64,000 nucleotides of DNA from Streptomyces sp. I05A-00742 (GTDB lineage Bacteria > Actinomycetota > Actinomycetes > Streptomycetales > Streptomycetaceae). The stretch lies in assembly GCF_013055795.1 (NCBI RefSeq), contig NZ_JABETO010000011.1:22118-86117 (forward strand). The letters run 5' to 3'. The position numbers were made by a program, and so were the translations under genes. Below the pieces are notes generated by a model that did not search any database, was not told the DNA's origin, and was given only the letters and a program-made list of their open reading frames with translations. Positions within the stretch are counted from its first letter, which is position 1. Each line of letters begins with the position of its first letter. Below are positions 50,590-62,530 of this stretch, one piece after another.

Positions 50590-52122
50590 TCACCCCCGCG
50601 GCGGCGGCACCCGTTCCACATACGGTCCGTCCGTGACGCGGCGGCCGAGGACGGGGGCGCGGGCGCCGGGGGAGGGGTCGATGTGGATGACGGTGGCGAG
50701 GCCGGTGGTTTGTGGGGGGAGGGGGCGGGTGGGGATGGGGAGGGGTGGGGGGTTGTCGGTGGAGGGTTGAGGGGTGGGGGTGGTCGGGGGGCGGAGTTCG
50801 GAGAGGAGGAGGTCGGCGGCGGCGGGGTCGCCGGCGAGGCGTAGGACCTCGGCCAGGGCGCGGGCTTCGGTGCGGGGGCGCTCGCGGCCGGCGAAGCCGA
50901 GGAGCCAGTGGGCGTCGTCGGGGCGTCCGGCGGCGGTCAACGACCGGACGAGCGGAGGGACGTCGCCCAGGGCGCGCAGGCGGCCGGCGGCGGCCAGGAC
51001 CTGGTAGGCGTCGGAGTGGAGGCCGGCCTCGCGGAGGGCGGCCACGACGTCGAGCACGCGCTCGGCGGATTCGGCCCGGGCGACCGAGGCGCGGACGTGG
51101 GAGGCGTCGAGGTGGCGGCCGGCGCGGAGCAGGGCGGAGAGTACGCCGGGTACGCGGGCCGCGGGGCGGCCGCGGGCGACGGACGCCAGGACCCGGGCGG
51201 CGTCGGCCGGCTGTTCGTTGGCGTACAGCAGGGCCACCACCCGTTGTACGAAGCCGGGGTTGCCGTCCCGCCCCGCCGCCGCGGCGATGCGCCGGGCCAC
51301 GGCCTCCCGGCCGTGGGCGCGGGCGTCGGCCAGCAACCGCACGGTCGTCAGGGGGCAGTTGTCCGGCCGGTTGTCCGGTGGTCCGGTACGAGGGGCGTCG
51401 CAGGTTGTCCGGTCCTCGTCGCCGGACGACGCGGCACCGCGCAAGTTGTCCCGTTCGGCCCGCGCCTGCCGCAGCTCCTGCATCAGCAGCGCCCTCCGGG
51501 CCTCGCTGCGCTGGAGGCGCCTGCGGGCCCGGCGCAGTTGGTCGGTCGGTACCCCGCCGCCGGTCCGGAGCCGGGCGCGCAGCTCCGTCAGGTCGTTCCC
51601 CAGCCGGTTGACCGTCGTGAGGAGGAGGACGGACAACTGGTGTGCGTTGTCCCGTTCGCGCTCGGCCTCGGCGGCGCGCCGGAGCGCGGAGCGTAGGGCC
51701 TCGTCGGCGGTGGGGTCCGGCTGTCCGGGGGAGGTGTCGTCCCGGCGGACGTCGTCGGGGCGCCGGCTCCGTTGTCCGGTACGGCCGTTCCGCTGCGGCA
51801 GGGCGGCCCGGACGCGCTCCCACAGGGGCCGGGCGTCGTTCAGCATCCGGGTCCGTTCCGCGTCGTCCCGGGAGCAGACGTCGGCGACGGCCTCGACGAA
51901 GTCCCACTGCGGATTCGCGCCGGCAAGCCGTTCCGCGACCGTGGTGCGGGCCGGTACGCGTCCGTCCGTGAAGTGCTCGGGCTGCAGGGCGCAGGCCAGG
52001 TCCGTCACACGCAGCTCCGCCTTGTCCAGCCAGGCGCGCAGCAGGTGGGCCAGCTCGTGGGCCGGCCCGGAGGAACCGCGCAGCGGTCCCCAGGGTCGTG
52101 TCCGCCTCCTTCCCTCGCTCAA
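50590..52122 (-). CDS. HTH protein with coiled coil and C-terminal helical repeats
   Basis: This 510-aa protein starts at TTG 52122 with GGAGAG upstream. The N-terminal part carries an HTH-like region common in Streptomyces (LAHLLRAWLDKAELRVTDLA, FVEAVADVC). A charged coiled coil follows (about 140-255; LRSALRRAAEAERERDN). A series of roughly 35-residue helical repeats then reads ARVLASVARGRPAARVPGVL, then VLDVVAALREAGLHSDAYQV, and so on. The tail is Pro-rich. It resembles regulators with TPR-like repeats but has no named family. It diverges from the sigma-factor cassette at 52493. Confidence 0.75.
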   Translation of the reverse strand: MSEGRRRTRPWGPLRGSSGPAHELAHLLRAWLDKAELRVTDLACALQPEHFTDGRVPARTTVAERLAGANPQWDFVEAVADVCSRDDAERTRMLNDARPLWERVRAALPQRNGRTGQRSRRPDDVRRDDTSPGQPDPTADEALRSALRRAAEAERERDNAHQLSVLLLTTVNRLGNDLTELRARLRTGGGVPTDQLRRARRRLQRSEARRALLMQELRQARAERDNLRGAASSGDEDRTTCDAPRTGPPDNRPDNCPLTTVRLLADARAHGREAVARRIAAAAGRDGNPGFVQRVVALLYANEQPADAARVLASVARGRPAARVPGVLSALLRAGRHLDASHVRASVARAESAERVLDVVAALREAGLHSDAYQVLAAAGRLRALGDVPPLVRSLTAAGRPDDAHWLLGFAGRERPRTEARALAEVLRLAGDPAAADLLLSELRPPTTPTPQPSTDNPPPLPIPTRPLPPQTTGLATVIHIDPSPGARAPVLGRRVTDGPYVERVPPPRG

Positions 52123-52492
52123 CGTCCCTCTCCTCGTGTTCGCAATGGCAATGGATCTTGTCCATGCTTGTCCGGCCGGACGCCCGGACCAGCGGACCAA
52201 CGGATTCCGGCAGGCGAGCCTCGGTCAGGAGGCCGGTCCACCGGGAGAGTTGATGGATCTCATACTGAAGCACGCTGCACGCTTCCGGCACACCGGGTGG
52301 TGGGGCGAACTCCGGGTTCGGTCAGGGATGCCCCCGACACCTTTCGCACTGGTGAACGAAATAGGGAGTGGTCCTGCACATTCGGGCCCGCCGCGGCGCT
52401 TGTACTGGTGGAGACCACGCGTCTCCGGCGCCGCATGGGGGATGCCCGGCGTCTCCCACTCCACCTCGACACGCAGCACACTGGAGAAGCAC
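52123..52492. other. 370-bp divergent promoter region
   Basis: No gene is supported. The region separates the repeat protein (minus) from the 61-aa ORF and ECF sigma gene (plus). A short TTTCG/CGAAA inverted repeat lies at 52342-52361. The DNA near 52350-52370 is less GC-rich and should hold the cassette promoter. Confidence 0.4.
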
Positions 52493-52678
52493 GTGCATCA
52501 AGACAATGCGGCGCAGTGGATCGAAGTAGCCCTGGGCATCAGGGTGTTCGGACCGGACGTGTTCCGGCTGCTGCGCCGGATGCTCGCCGTCGGCGTCCGG
52601 ATCGGCATCTCCGGCCTGGTCGGCGGGGCACGGCACTCGGCGAAGCCTTCGTGCAAGCACGGAGGACGCTGTGACTGA
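52493..52678 (+). CDS. 61-aa ORF translationally coupled to the ECF sigma gene
   Basis: GTG 52493 is preceded by GGAGAAG and opens a 61-codon frame: AAQWIEVALGIRVFGPDVFR, then RRMLAVGVRIGISGLVGGAR. The C-terminus is basic with two cysteines (KPSCKHGGRCD). Its stop codon lies 8 bp inside the sigma gene, whose GTG is at 52671. Good start signal, helical amphipathic content and the overlap support a real gene. It could be a small regulator of the sigma factor, analogous to a cosigma or anti-sigma peptide, but that is speculation. Confidence 0.6.
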   Translation: MHQDNAAQWIEVALGIRVFGPDVFRLLRRMLAVGVRIGISGLVGGARHSAKPSCKHGGRCD

Positions 52679-53381
52679 GCGGCCGGCCGACGGCGAGGGG
52701 CCGATGGACCGGTGGCCGGACGCGGACCGCGTCTCGTTCTGGGCCTTCCACCTCGCCCGCAGGAAGGACTACATGCGGGTCGCCTACGCGCAGTTGGGCT
52801 CGGACGCCGACGCCGAGGAGGCGGTGGACCTCGCCTTCGAGGCCGTCATGCGCAGCTGGCCCCGCATGCTGCGGATGGCCCGCCTGGAGCAGTACGCGTG
52901 GACGATCCTCAAGCACCGCATCAGCGACCAGCGGCGCCGCCGCAGACGGCGCCCCGCGCCCATGGACACCGCCGCCTTCGAGGCCGCCCTCCGCGACCAG
53001 ACCGAGGACCCCTACGACCTGCTCACCGATTTCATACAGCTGAACGCGGCCATCAGCAGTCTGAGTGAGCGCCAGCGCGACGCGGTTGTGCTCCGGTACC
53101 GGATCGGCTACACCACCTCCGAGGCGGCGGAACTGCTGGGCATCGAGGAGGCCACAGTGCGCTCCCACGTCAGTCAGGCGTGCCGGCGTCTTGCCCGGGT
53201 GCTGGAGGCCGGAAACGCCAGTGAACCCACAGCCGTCCCGGAGAAAGTCCCGGAGCAAGACCCGGAGAAGACCCCGGCGGACACCCCGAGCACCCACCAC
53301 GCCGCGCGGGCCGCGCACTCCGGGGACCCCGGGACCCCCGGGGCCACGGCCGCCCCCACACCGCGGGAGGAAACCTTATGA
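52671..53381 (+). CDS. ECF-type RNA polymerase sigma factor
   Basis: This 236-aa sigma-70 family protein starts at GTG 52671, inside the end of the 61-aa frame. Region 2 is seen at about 25-90 (DYMRVAYAQLGSDADAEEAV, QYAWTILKHRISDQRRRRRR). Region 4 is at about 125-180 (SSLSERQRDAVVLRYRIGYT, EAAELLGIEEATVRSHVSQA). A tail of about 50 Pro/Thr/Ala-rich residues is not part of the family. Its stop overlaps the next start (ATGA). No typical zinc-binding anti-sigma gene is adjacent; the 253-aa partner may take that role. Confidence 0.9.
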   Translation: MTERPADGEGPMDRWPDADRVSFWAFHLARRKDYMRVAYAQLGSDADAEEAVDLAFEAVMRSWPRMLRMARLEQYAWTILKHRISDQRRRRRRRPAPMDTAAFEAALRDQTEDPYDLLTDFIQLNAAISSLSERQRDAVVLRYRIGYTTSEAAELLGIEEATVRSHVSQACRRLARVLEAGNASEPTAVPEKVPEQDPEKTPADTPSTHHAARAAHSGDPGTPGATAAPTPREETL

Positions 53382-54139
53382 CCGACGACCTCGCCCCCGC
53401 GTCCCGGGACAGAGTGGAACGGCTGCTGTCCCTGGCCCGCGCCGCGGACCGGTACGCCGACTACGACGTGGCGGCGGCCGAGGAGCGCCTCCGCGACCGG
53501 CTGGCCGCCCGCGCCGCCCGCGACGCCAACGCCGCCCGCGATCCCAACGCCACCGGCGCCCCCGGAGCCGCCCGCACCCACCACACCTGCCCCGCGGCAC
53601 CCGCCGTCCTCATCGCCCGGCCCCCGGCCTGGACCGAACCCGCCCCCGGCGCGCCCGACGCCGACAGGGCCCGGTGGGACCTCACGGTCATGAGCCTGGC
53701 GGTGCTGCGCGCCCCCGACGCCCCGCACGACCTCGACCGGTTCATCCACGACCGGTGCGCGGGCCGCACCGGCGCCCGGATCTTCGCCTGTCTGCTGCAC
53801 CTGGCCGACCACGGCGACGGCGCCCGCTTCTGGTGGCAGTTCGCCGCCGGCGCGGGCGACGGAACGGCCGAGTACTGCCTCTTCCTGGACCACTCCTGCC
53901 GGGGCGAGTACCTCGACGCGGCCTTCTGGTGCAGGGAGTTGCTGCGGCACGGCTTCGTCCCGGACCGGGTCTGGGGCGACCGCGCCGCCGCCTCCACGGC
54001 CGTACGGCGGCTGCCCGGGGCCGCCGTCGTCCACTTCAGCGAGCACCACGATCCCGACCTCGGCGCGATCCCGCTCCCCGAGCCGCCCCTCGTCCAGGAG
54101 CTCCGCGACCTGGCGGCGGCCCCGGCGGGCGCGGACTGA
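53378..54139 (+). CDS. Partner protein of the ECF sigma factor, unknown function
   Basis: This 253-aa soluble protein is co-translated with the sigma gene through an ATGA overlap. The first 60 residues are Arg/Ala-rich helical (DRVERLLSLARAADRYADYD). A Pro-rich linker leads to a helical domain with a cluster of aromatics and cysteines (FACLLHLADHGDGARFWWQF, EYCLFLDHSCRGEYLDAAFW). I recall homologues encoded beside ECF sigma factors in Streptomyces but no named family. There is no membrane segment and no HXXXCXXC zinc motif, so a classical ZAS anti-sigma factor is unlikely. Confidence 0.7.
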   Translation: MTDDLAPASRDRVERLLSLARAADRYADYDVAAAEERLRDRLAARAARDANAARDPNATGAPGAARTHHTCPAAPAVLIARPPAWTEPAPGAPDADRARWDLTVMSLAVLRAPDAPHDLDRFIHDRCAGRTGARIFACLLHLADHGDGARFWWQFAAGAGDGTAEYCLFLDHSCRGEYLDAAFWCRELLRHGFVPDRVWGDRAAASTAVRRLPGAAVVHFSEHHDPDLGAIPLPEPPLVQELRDLAAAPAGAD

Positions 54140-54182
54140 CGCCGAGGCCCGCCCGAGGCTCGCCCACGCGGAAACGCCCCGA

Positions 54183-56486
54183 TCAGCCCGGCCGGAACCA
54201 CACCGTCGCCAGCGGCGGCAGCGTCGGCTCGATGCTCGCCGGACGCCCGTGATGACGCACCGGACGCGCCTTGACCGGGTCCGCGTTCGCCACGCCGCTC
54301 CCGCCGTACCGCGCCGCGTCCGTGTTGAGGCACTCCTCCCAGACGGACGTGCCGGACGGCACGCCGAGCCGGTACGCGGACCGGACGACGGGTGAGAAGT
54401 TGCTGACGGCGAGCAGCGGCGAACCGTCCGCGGCGAACCGCAGGAAGGCGAAGACGTTGTCCTCCGCCGCGTCGCCGACGATCCACTCGAAGCCCTCGGG
54501 CGCGGTGTCGCGCTCCCACAGCGCGGGGTTCTCGCGGTACCGGCCGTTGAGGTCGCGGACGAGGTCCCGCACGCCCCGGTGATCGGCCTCGGCGGCGTAC
54601 GACGGGTCGAGCAGCCACCAGTCCGGGCCGTGGCTCTCCGACCACTCCGCGCCCTGCGCGAACTCCTGCCCCATGAACAGCAGTTGCTTGCCCGGATGGG
54701 ACCACATGAAGCCCAGGAACGCCCGGTGGGTGGCCCGCTGCTGCCACCAGTCGCCCGGCATCTTGGAGACCAGGGACCGCTTGCCGTGCACCACCTCGTC
54801 GTGCGAGATCGGCAGGACGTAGTTCTCGCTGTACGCGTAGACCATGGCGAAGGTCATCTCGCCGTGGTGGTACTTGCGGTGGACCGGCTCCTTCGCCACG
54901 TACTCCAGGGAGTCGTGCATCCAGCCCATGTTCCACTTCAGCCCGAAGCCCAGCCCCCCGAAGCCCCCAGGACCCACATGGTGGGTGGCCCGGGTGACCC
55001 CGTCCCAGGCGGTGGACTCCTCGGCGACCGTGACGACGCCCGGGCAGCGGCGGTAGACGGTGGCGTTCATCTCCTGGAGGAAGGCCACCGCGTCCAGGTT
55101 CTCCCGGCCGCCGTGCTCGTTGGGCGTCCACTGGCCCGGCTCGCGGGAGTAGTCCAGATAGAGCATCGAGGCGACGGCGTCCACCCGCAGCCCGTCGATG
55201 TGGTACTCCTCGCACCAGTAGACGGCGTTGGCGACCAGGAAGTTGCGCACCTCGGTGCGGCCGTAGTCGAACTCCAGCGTCCCCCAGTCCGGATGGGCCG
55301 CCCGCAGCGGGTCCGCCGGCTCGTACAGCGGACGGCCGTCGAACTCGGCCAGCGCCCAGTCGTCGCGCGGGAAGTGCGCCGGGACCCAGTCGACCAGCAC
55401 CCCGATGCCCGCCCGGTGCAGCGCGTCCACCAGGTACTTGAAGTCGTCCGGGGTGCCCAGCCGGGCGGTCGGCGCCCAGAAGCCGGTCACCTGGTAGCCC
55501 CACGAGCCGCCGAACGGGTGCTCGGCGACGGGCAGGAACTCGACGTGCGTGAAGCCCAGGTCCTTGATGTACGCGGGGAGCTGGTCGGCCAGCTGCCGGT
55601 AGCCCAGGCCCGGCCGCCAGGACGGCAGGTGGACCTCGTAGACGGAGAACGGGGCCGCGTGCGCGGGACGGTCGGCGCGCCGTGCCATCCACGCGTCGTC
55701 CCGCCAGGTGTGGCGGGAGACGTGCACCACCGAGGCGTTGGCGGGCGGCGCCTCGGTGCGCAGGGCCATCGGGTCCGCCCGCAGGGTGTGGGTGCCGTCC
55801 GGGCGGGTGATGTCGAACTTGTAGAGCTCGCCCTCGCCCACTCCGGGGACGAACAGCTCCCACACGCCCGTCGCGCCGAGCGAGCGCATCGGGTGCGCGG
55901 TGCCGTCCCAGAGGTTGAAGTCGCCGGCCACGCGCACCCCGAGGGCGTTCGGCGCCCAGACCGTGAACCGGGTGCCGGCCGCCCCCTGGTGCGTCATCGG
56001 CCGCGCCCCGAGCGCCCGCCACAGCTCCTCGTGCCGGCCCTCGCCGATCAGGTGCAGGTCCAGCTCGCCGAGGGCGGGCAGGAAGCGGTACGGGTCGTCG
56101 ACCTCCAGCTCGTCCTTCTCGTAGGCCACCTGGAGCCGGTAGTCGGGGATCTCCTTCAGCGGCAGCACCCCGCAGAAGAACCCGTCCCCCTCCGGGATCA
56201 GCTCCGCCCGCAGCCCCTTCGCCGTGACGGTCACCGAGCGGGCGTACGGCCGCAGCACGCGGAACGCCACTCCGCCCGGGGCGTGGTGGGCGCCCAGCAG
56301 GGCGTGCGGATCGTGGTGGGCGCCGCTCAGCAGCCGGGCGCGCTCGGCGTCGTCGGGACGCGGAGCGGGCCGTACCCCCCGGCTCCCGGCCGGCGGGGGC
56401 ACGGCGTCGGGCCGTCGGCGGCCGGGCAGGAAGGTGGCGGGGACGAAGCCGGGCCGGGGGTCGGGGGACGGCGGTCGAGCGGTCAC
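54183..56486 (-). CDS. glgB: 1,4-alpha-glucan branching enzyme
   Basis: This 767-aa GH13 enzyme forms alpha-1,6 branches. It has two N-terminal carbohydrate-binding/E-set regions ([37 protein letters not shown]) and the catalytic barrel with Asp in [15 protein letters not shown], Glu in [14 protein letters not shown] and Asp in [12 protein letters not shown]. The GTG at 56486 has GGGAGG upstream; the frame is open beyond it only as a shadow of the maltokinase gene. It is the last gene of the glgE-treS-mak-glgB cluster, 35 bp after mak. Confidence 0.96.
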   Translation of the reverse strand: MTARPPSPDPRPGFVPATFLPGRRRPDAVPPPAGSRGVRPAPRPDDAERARLLSGAHHDPHALLGAHHAPGGVAFRVLRPYARSVTVTAKGLRAELIPEGDGFFCGVLPLKEIPDYRLQVAYEKDELEVDDPYRFLPALGELDLHLIGEGRHEELWRALGARPMTHQGAAGTRFTVWAPNALGVRVAGDFNLWDGTAHPMRSLGATGVWELFVPGVGEGELYKFDITRPDGTHTLRADPMALRTEAPPANASVVHVSRHTWRDDAWMARRADRPAHAAPFSVYEVHLPSWRPGLGYRQLADQLPAYIKDLGFTHVEFLPVAEHPFGGSWGYQVTGFWAPTARLGTPDDFKYLVDALHRAGIGVLVDWVPAHFPRDDWALAEFDGRPLYEPADPLRAAHPDWGTLEFDYGRTEVRNFLVANAVYWCEEYHIDGLRVDAVASMLYLDYSREPGQWTPNEHGGRENLDAVAFLQEMNATVYRRCPGVVTVAEESTAWDGVTRATHHVGPGGFGGLGFGLKWNMGWMHDSLEYVAKEPVHRKYHHGEMTFAMVYAYSENYVLPISHDEVVHGKRSLVSKMPGDWWQQRATHRAFLGFMWSHPGKQLLFMGQEFAQGAEWSESHGPDWWLLDPSYAAEADHRGVRDLVRDLNGRYRENPALWERDTAPEGFEWIVGDAAEDNVFAFLRFAADGSPLLAVSNFSPVVRSAYRLGVPSGTSVWEECLNTDAARYGGSGVANADPVKARPVRHHGRPASIEPTLPPLATVWFRPG

Positions 56487-56521
56487 GGGGTGTTCCTCCC
56501 GGAGTGGTGGGGCGGGTCGGG

Positions 56522-58003
56522 TCAGGGCCGCCGCCGGGCGCCGTCCGCCTGCGCGGCGAGCCGGCGGATCGCGGTCAGCGGGACGGAGAGCCAGTCCGGC
56601 CGGTGCCGGGCCTCGTACAGCACTTCGTAGACGGCCTTGTCGGTCTCGTGCGCCCGCAGCAGCCGGTCGTCCTCGCGCGGGTCGTGATGGGCCTCGGCGT
56701 AGCCGTCGCAGAACGCCTCGCGGGCCCGGTCGGCCCAGCCGGTGCCGGCCGCCCGGCCGACCGCCGCCGCGTAGTCGAACGAGCGGAGCATGCCCGCGAC
56801 GTCCTGCTCGACCGGCTGCGGCCGGCGCCGCTCGGCCAGCGGCCGGGCGGGCTCGCCCTCGAAGTCGATCAGCGACCAGCGGCCGTCCGCCGCCGTGCGC
56901 AGCGCCTGGCCGAGGTGCAGGTCGCCATGGATCCGCTGGGCGCGGCGCGACCGGCCGAGGGCTCCGGGGCGGGTGAGGTCGTCGTACGTCGCGCGCAGCG
57001 CGGCCCGGTAGCCGCGCAGGGCCGGGACGGCCTCGGCGGCGGCGTCGAGCCTGCGGTGCATGGCGGCGGCGATCCGTTCGAGGTGCGGCGGGTGCAGGTC
57101 GAGCGTGGGCAGGGCGCCGGCGAGGGCGCGGTGGACCTCGGCGGTGGCGTGGCCGAGGGCGTGCGCGGAGCCGGTGAAGTCGGCCTGGACGGCGAGCGCG
57201 CCGAGGGCCAGCTGCCAGCCGTCGGCGGAGCCCGGCAGGAAGGGCTGGAGGACGCCGAGGGTCATCGGCTCGCCCCCGCCCGGCGGTTCGGCCTCGCACC
57301 AGGCGGCGGGGGCGGGGACCCTGGTGCAGCCGGCGCGGGCGAGGGCACGGGGGAGTTCGAGGTCCGGGTTGACACCGGGACCCACGCGGCGGAAGAGCTT
57401 CAGGATGTACGAGTCGCCGTACACCACCGAGGAGTTGGACTGCTCGGCCCCGAGCAGCCGGGGCGCGAGGCCCGCCGGGAGGTCCGCGTCCGCCTCCCGG
57501 ACGAAGCGCAGCGGGCCGAGCCTGCCGGGCACGCGCAGCCGCTCCAGCAGGAGGCCGGCGGTCCGCGGGTCGGCGAGCGCCTCGTAGACGGCGAGGCCGC
57601 GCAGCGGTCCCTCGGTGGGCCGGCCGATGAGCGCCGGGGCGAGCTGCGGGGGCAGGACGTCCTGGACGCCGAGGAGGAGCTGGTAGCAGTCGTCCGCCCC
57701 GGTGCCGGACTGCCGCGCCCGGACGAGCAGGTGGAGCAGGCCGGGGGTGCCGCCGCCGCGGGTGACCGGCAGGACGTCGACCGCGGTGACCGGGGCGAGG
57801 CCGGTGACCGGGCTGCCCTTGCCGGCGAACCAGCGCTGCCGGGGCAGCCACCGGGTGAGCAGCGGGGCCAGGGAGGCGAGCAGGACGTCGGCGGGCCCCC
57901 CGCCGGTGGGGGGCGGCGGCGCGGCGGCGACGCCGGACGGTGCGGACCCGGGGCTCACCGCCCGGGGGGTGGTCTCCCGGCGGGGCGGTACAGCGTCCGA
58001 CAT
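56522..58003 (-). CDS. mak: Maltokinase
   Basis: This 493-aa kinase (Pep2/Mak) phosphorylates maltose to maltose-1-phosphate with ATP, supplying GlgE. It has an aminoglycoside-phosphotransferase fold. The N-terminal part reads [11 protein letters not shown] (typical of maltokinases), the ATP site [12 protein letters not shown], the catalytic loop [10 protein letters not shown] and the metal-binding DFEGEP. About 40 residues of Pro/Ala-rich leader precede the domain. It follows treS after 286 bp, so an internal promoter is likely. In many Actinobacteria treS and mak are fused; here they are separate. Confidence 0.95.
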   Translation of the reverse strand: MSDAVPPRRETTPRAVSPGSAPSGVAAAPPPPTGGGPADVLLASLAPLLTRWLPRQRWFAGKGSPVTGLAPVTAVDVLPVTRGGGTPGLLHLLVRARQSGTGADDCYQLLLGVQDVLPPQLAPALIGRPTEGPLRGLAVYEALADPRTAGLLLERLRVPGRLGPLRFVREADADLPAGLAPRLLGAEQSNSSVVYGDSYILKLFRRVGPGVNPDLELPRALARAGCTRVPAPAAWCEAEPPGGGEPMTLGVLQPFLPGSADGWQLALGALAVQADFTGSAHALGHATAEVHRALAGALPTLDLHPPHLERIAAAMHRRLDAAAEAVPALRGYRAALRATYDDLTRPGALGRSRRAQRIHGDLHLGQALRTAADGRWSLIDFEGEPARPLAERRRPQPVEQDVAGMLRSFDYAAAVGRAAGTGWADRAREAFCDGYAEAHHDPREDDRLLRAHETDKAVYEVLYEARHRPDWLSVPLTAIRRLAAQADGARRRP

Positions 58004-58289
58004 GGCGTCGCGTCCTTTCCCCGGGGCACACGACGATGGGGCACAGTGTCCCGGATTGCGGCTTTGGCCAGTGTGCGGTGCATCGGGGTCCTCCCGCCGA
58101 AGGCGGCGGGAGTGTCCGGCCAGGATCGTCCGTACGGTCAGCGTCCGCCGCGGTGCGGCAGGGTGCGGCGGGCCTCTTCCGAACCGTTTCGTCCGGGCCG
58201 GTCTGTGCGTAGTAGTGAGGGTGCCCGGGGCACGGACGGGAAAACCGGGGGCGTCCCGCCCGTTGCCCTTTCTTGCGGCCGGGGTCCGG
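58004..58289 (-). promoter_or_regulatory. treS-mak intergenic region with hairpin
   Basis: CTCCCGCC (58091-58098) and GGCGGGAG (58105-58112) form an 8-bp hairpin with a 6-base loop about 180 bp after treS (minus-strand reading). It could be an attenuating terminator inside the operon. No gene is seen in the gap. Confidence 0.4.
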
Positions 58290-60019
<1,730 letters not shown>

Positions 60020-60023
<4 letters not shown>

Positions 60024-62023
60024 GGTGTGGGTGACCCTCCGATCGGTGAGGACGGTCGCAGCGAGAACACGTGCGCGGGCGCGATCGAACGGCCCGGCTC
60101 AAGGCGCACATAGTTGTCCCTGCCCCAGTGGTAGGTCTCGCCGGTGAGCTCGTCGCGCACCGGGAAGGTCTCGTGCCAGTCGAGGCCGAGCTCCGGCATG
60201 TCCAACGAGACCGTCGCCTCCTGGGTGTGGTGGGGGTCGAGGTTGACGACCGTCACCACGCAGCTTCCACCGGGGCCCCCGCAGCGCTTCGAGTAGGCGA
60301 TGACCGCGTCGTTGTCGACGGGGTGGAAGCGCAGGTTGCGCAGGCGGCGCAGAGCCGGGTGCCGTCGCCGCAGCCGGTTGAGCACGGTGATCAGGGGAGC
60401 CAGGCTGCGACCTTCGCGCTCGGCCGACTCCCAGTCGCGCGGCCGCAGTTGGTATTTCTCCGAGTCCAGGTACTCCTCGCTGCCCGGATGTGCCGGGGCA
60501 TTCTCGCACAGTTCGTAGCCGGCGTAGACGCCCCAGGACGGGGAGAGCGTGGCGGCGAGCACGGCCCGGATCTCGAAGGCCGCCCGGCCGCCCTCCTGGA
60601 GGTAGGCGTGCAGGATGTCAGGGGTGTTGACGAAGAGGTTCGGGCGCATCACGGGGGCCGAGTCCCGGGAGAGCTCGGTGAGGTAATCGGTGAGCTCCTG
60701 CTTGGAGTTGCGCCAGGTGAAGTAGGTGTACGACTGCTGGAAGCCGACCGCGCCCAGCGTGCGCATCATCGCCGGCCGGGTGAACGCCTCGGCCAGGAAG
60801 ACGACATCGGGGTCGGTGCGGCCGATGTCCGCGATGACCTTCTCCCAGAAGACCACCGGCTTGGTGTGCGGGTTGTCCACCCGGAAGATCCGCACCCCGT
60901 GGTCCATCCAGAACCGCAGCAGCCGCAGTGTCTCCCGGACCAGCCCGTCGAAGTCGGCGTCGAAGGCGAGCGGGTAGATGTCCTGGTACTTCTTCGGCGG
61001 GTTCTCCGCGTGGGCGATCGAGCCGTCCGCCCGGTGGTGGAACCACTCCGGGTGCTTCTCCACCCACGGGTGGTCGGGCGAGCACTGGAGCGCGAAGTCC
61101 AGCGCCACCTCCATGCGCAGCTCGCGCGCCCGGGCCACGAAGTGGTCGAAGTCCTCGAAGGTGCCCAGATCCGGGTGGATCGCGTCGTGCCCGCCGTCGG
61201 CCGAGCCGATCGCCCAGGGGCTGCCCACGTCCTGCGGGCCCGCGCTCAGCGCGTTGTTGGGGCCCTTGCGGAAGGAGGTGCCGATGGGGTGGACGGGCGG
61301 GAGGTAGACGACGTCGAAACCCATCGCCGCCACGGCCGGCAGCCGCTTGGCCGCCGTCCGGAACGTTCCGCTCACCGGCGGCCCGTCCTCCTTGACGACC
61401 GCGCCCTCCGAGCGGGGGAACAGCTCGTACCACGAGCCGAACAGGGCCCGTTCCCGCTCCACCAGCAGCGGCAGCGGACGGGTGGCCGTGACCAGTTCGC
61501 GCAGCGGATGCGCGGCCAGGGCGGCCGACACGGCCGGGGCGAGCGCGGCGGCGAGCCGGTCGGCCCCCGGACGCAGGGTGTCGCGCAGCGCGTCGACCGC
61601 GCCCAGCACCGCCTCCCGGCCCTCGTTCTTGGGCACCCCGCCGGCCGCCCGCTCGTACAGCCGGGCGCCCTCCTCCAGCACCAGCTCGGTGTCGATCCCG
61701 GCCGGGATCTTGACGCGGGCCGCGTTCCGCCAGGTGGTGACCGGGTCGCTCCACGCCTCGACCGCGTAGGTCCAGCGGCCCTCCGCGTCCGGCGTGACCT
61801 CCGCGCCCCACCGGTCGGTGCCCGGCGCGAGCTCCCGCATCGGTGTCCACGGACCCGACCGGCCCGCCGCGTCCCGGAGCGCCACATTGGCGCCCACCGC
61901 GTCATGGCCTTCGCGGAAGACCGTCGCGGTCACCTCGAAGGACTCGCCGACCACTGCCTTCGCCGGTCTGCGGCCGCAGTCCACGAGCGGGGCGAGGTCC
62001 AGGACGGGAATGCGACCGATCAT
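60020..62023 (-). CDS. glgE: Alpha-1,4-glucan:maltose-1-phosphate maltosyltransferase
   Basis: This 667-aa GH13_3 enzyme extends alpha-glucans with maltosyl units from maltose-1-phosphate. The nucleophile is Asp383 ([10 protein letters not shown]) and the acid-base Glu412 ([11 protein letters not shown]); their spacing of 29 equals that of S. coelicolor GlgE (394 and 423). The N-terminal domain begins [20 protein letters not shown] at ATG 62023; the upstream open frame is low quality. It is the first gene of the glgE-treS-mak-glgB cluster and is preceded by a 507-bp region. Confidence 0.97.
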
Positions 62024-62530
62024 GGAATCACCTGGGGTCCGAGGGGAAACCGGAGGAAAAACCCGGAAGCTGACGGGGGATCTGGCGCGTTCTGTTCTTT
62101 CTATCCGCTGCCCTGCCGCCCGGAAGCGCGCGGGCAGGGCTGCTTCTGTCCGCATTCACCCGGGCGGGCGGCGGAAAACCTGACGAGCGGGAAGTGCGCG
62201 ACATTACGAGGGGGTCGTCCTGGGGCGAGCGGACGGAGGGCGTATTCCTTGCACCGATGGAGCTTTCCCACCAGGCCCTGGCGAACATGCCCGCACCGTC
62301 CGGCCTACCGGTGCGTAGTTCGCCCGGCGCCGCCCGGGGAAGGCGGCGGGACCTCCGTCACTCGTAGGGAGTCTCCCCGCTGGGCCGATCGTGTGCAATG
62401 TGACGAACGAGGGTGGACGACGGCCGGATGGAGGAACGGCGTCCCGGCCCGCCCTTCGAAGGCCGTAGCGACTTCTGGCCTTCGAAGGCCCGGGTGTAGG
62501 CGGGGCGTATTTCTCCCTCGTACCGGAACA
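62024..62530. promoter_or_regulatory. 507-bp region upstream of glgE with two TTCGAA palindromes
   Basis: No gene is supported. CCTTCGAAGG occurs at 62453-62462 and again within the perfect 14-bp palindrome GGCCTTCGAAGGCC at 62477-62490, about 26 bp apart. They lie just after the regulator stop codon at 62531. They may be operators for glgE transcription, or part of a terminator. Confidence 0.5.

Noticed and set aside
54183..58031. A 1282-codon glgB fusion
   Set aside because: The N-terminal 515 codons are a frame shadow of maltokinase; glgB has its own GTG and GGGAGG at 56486.
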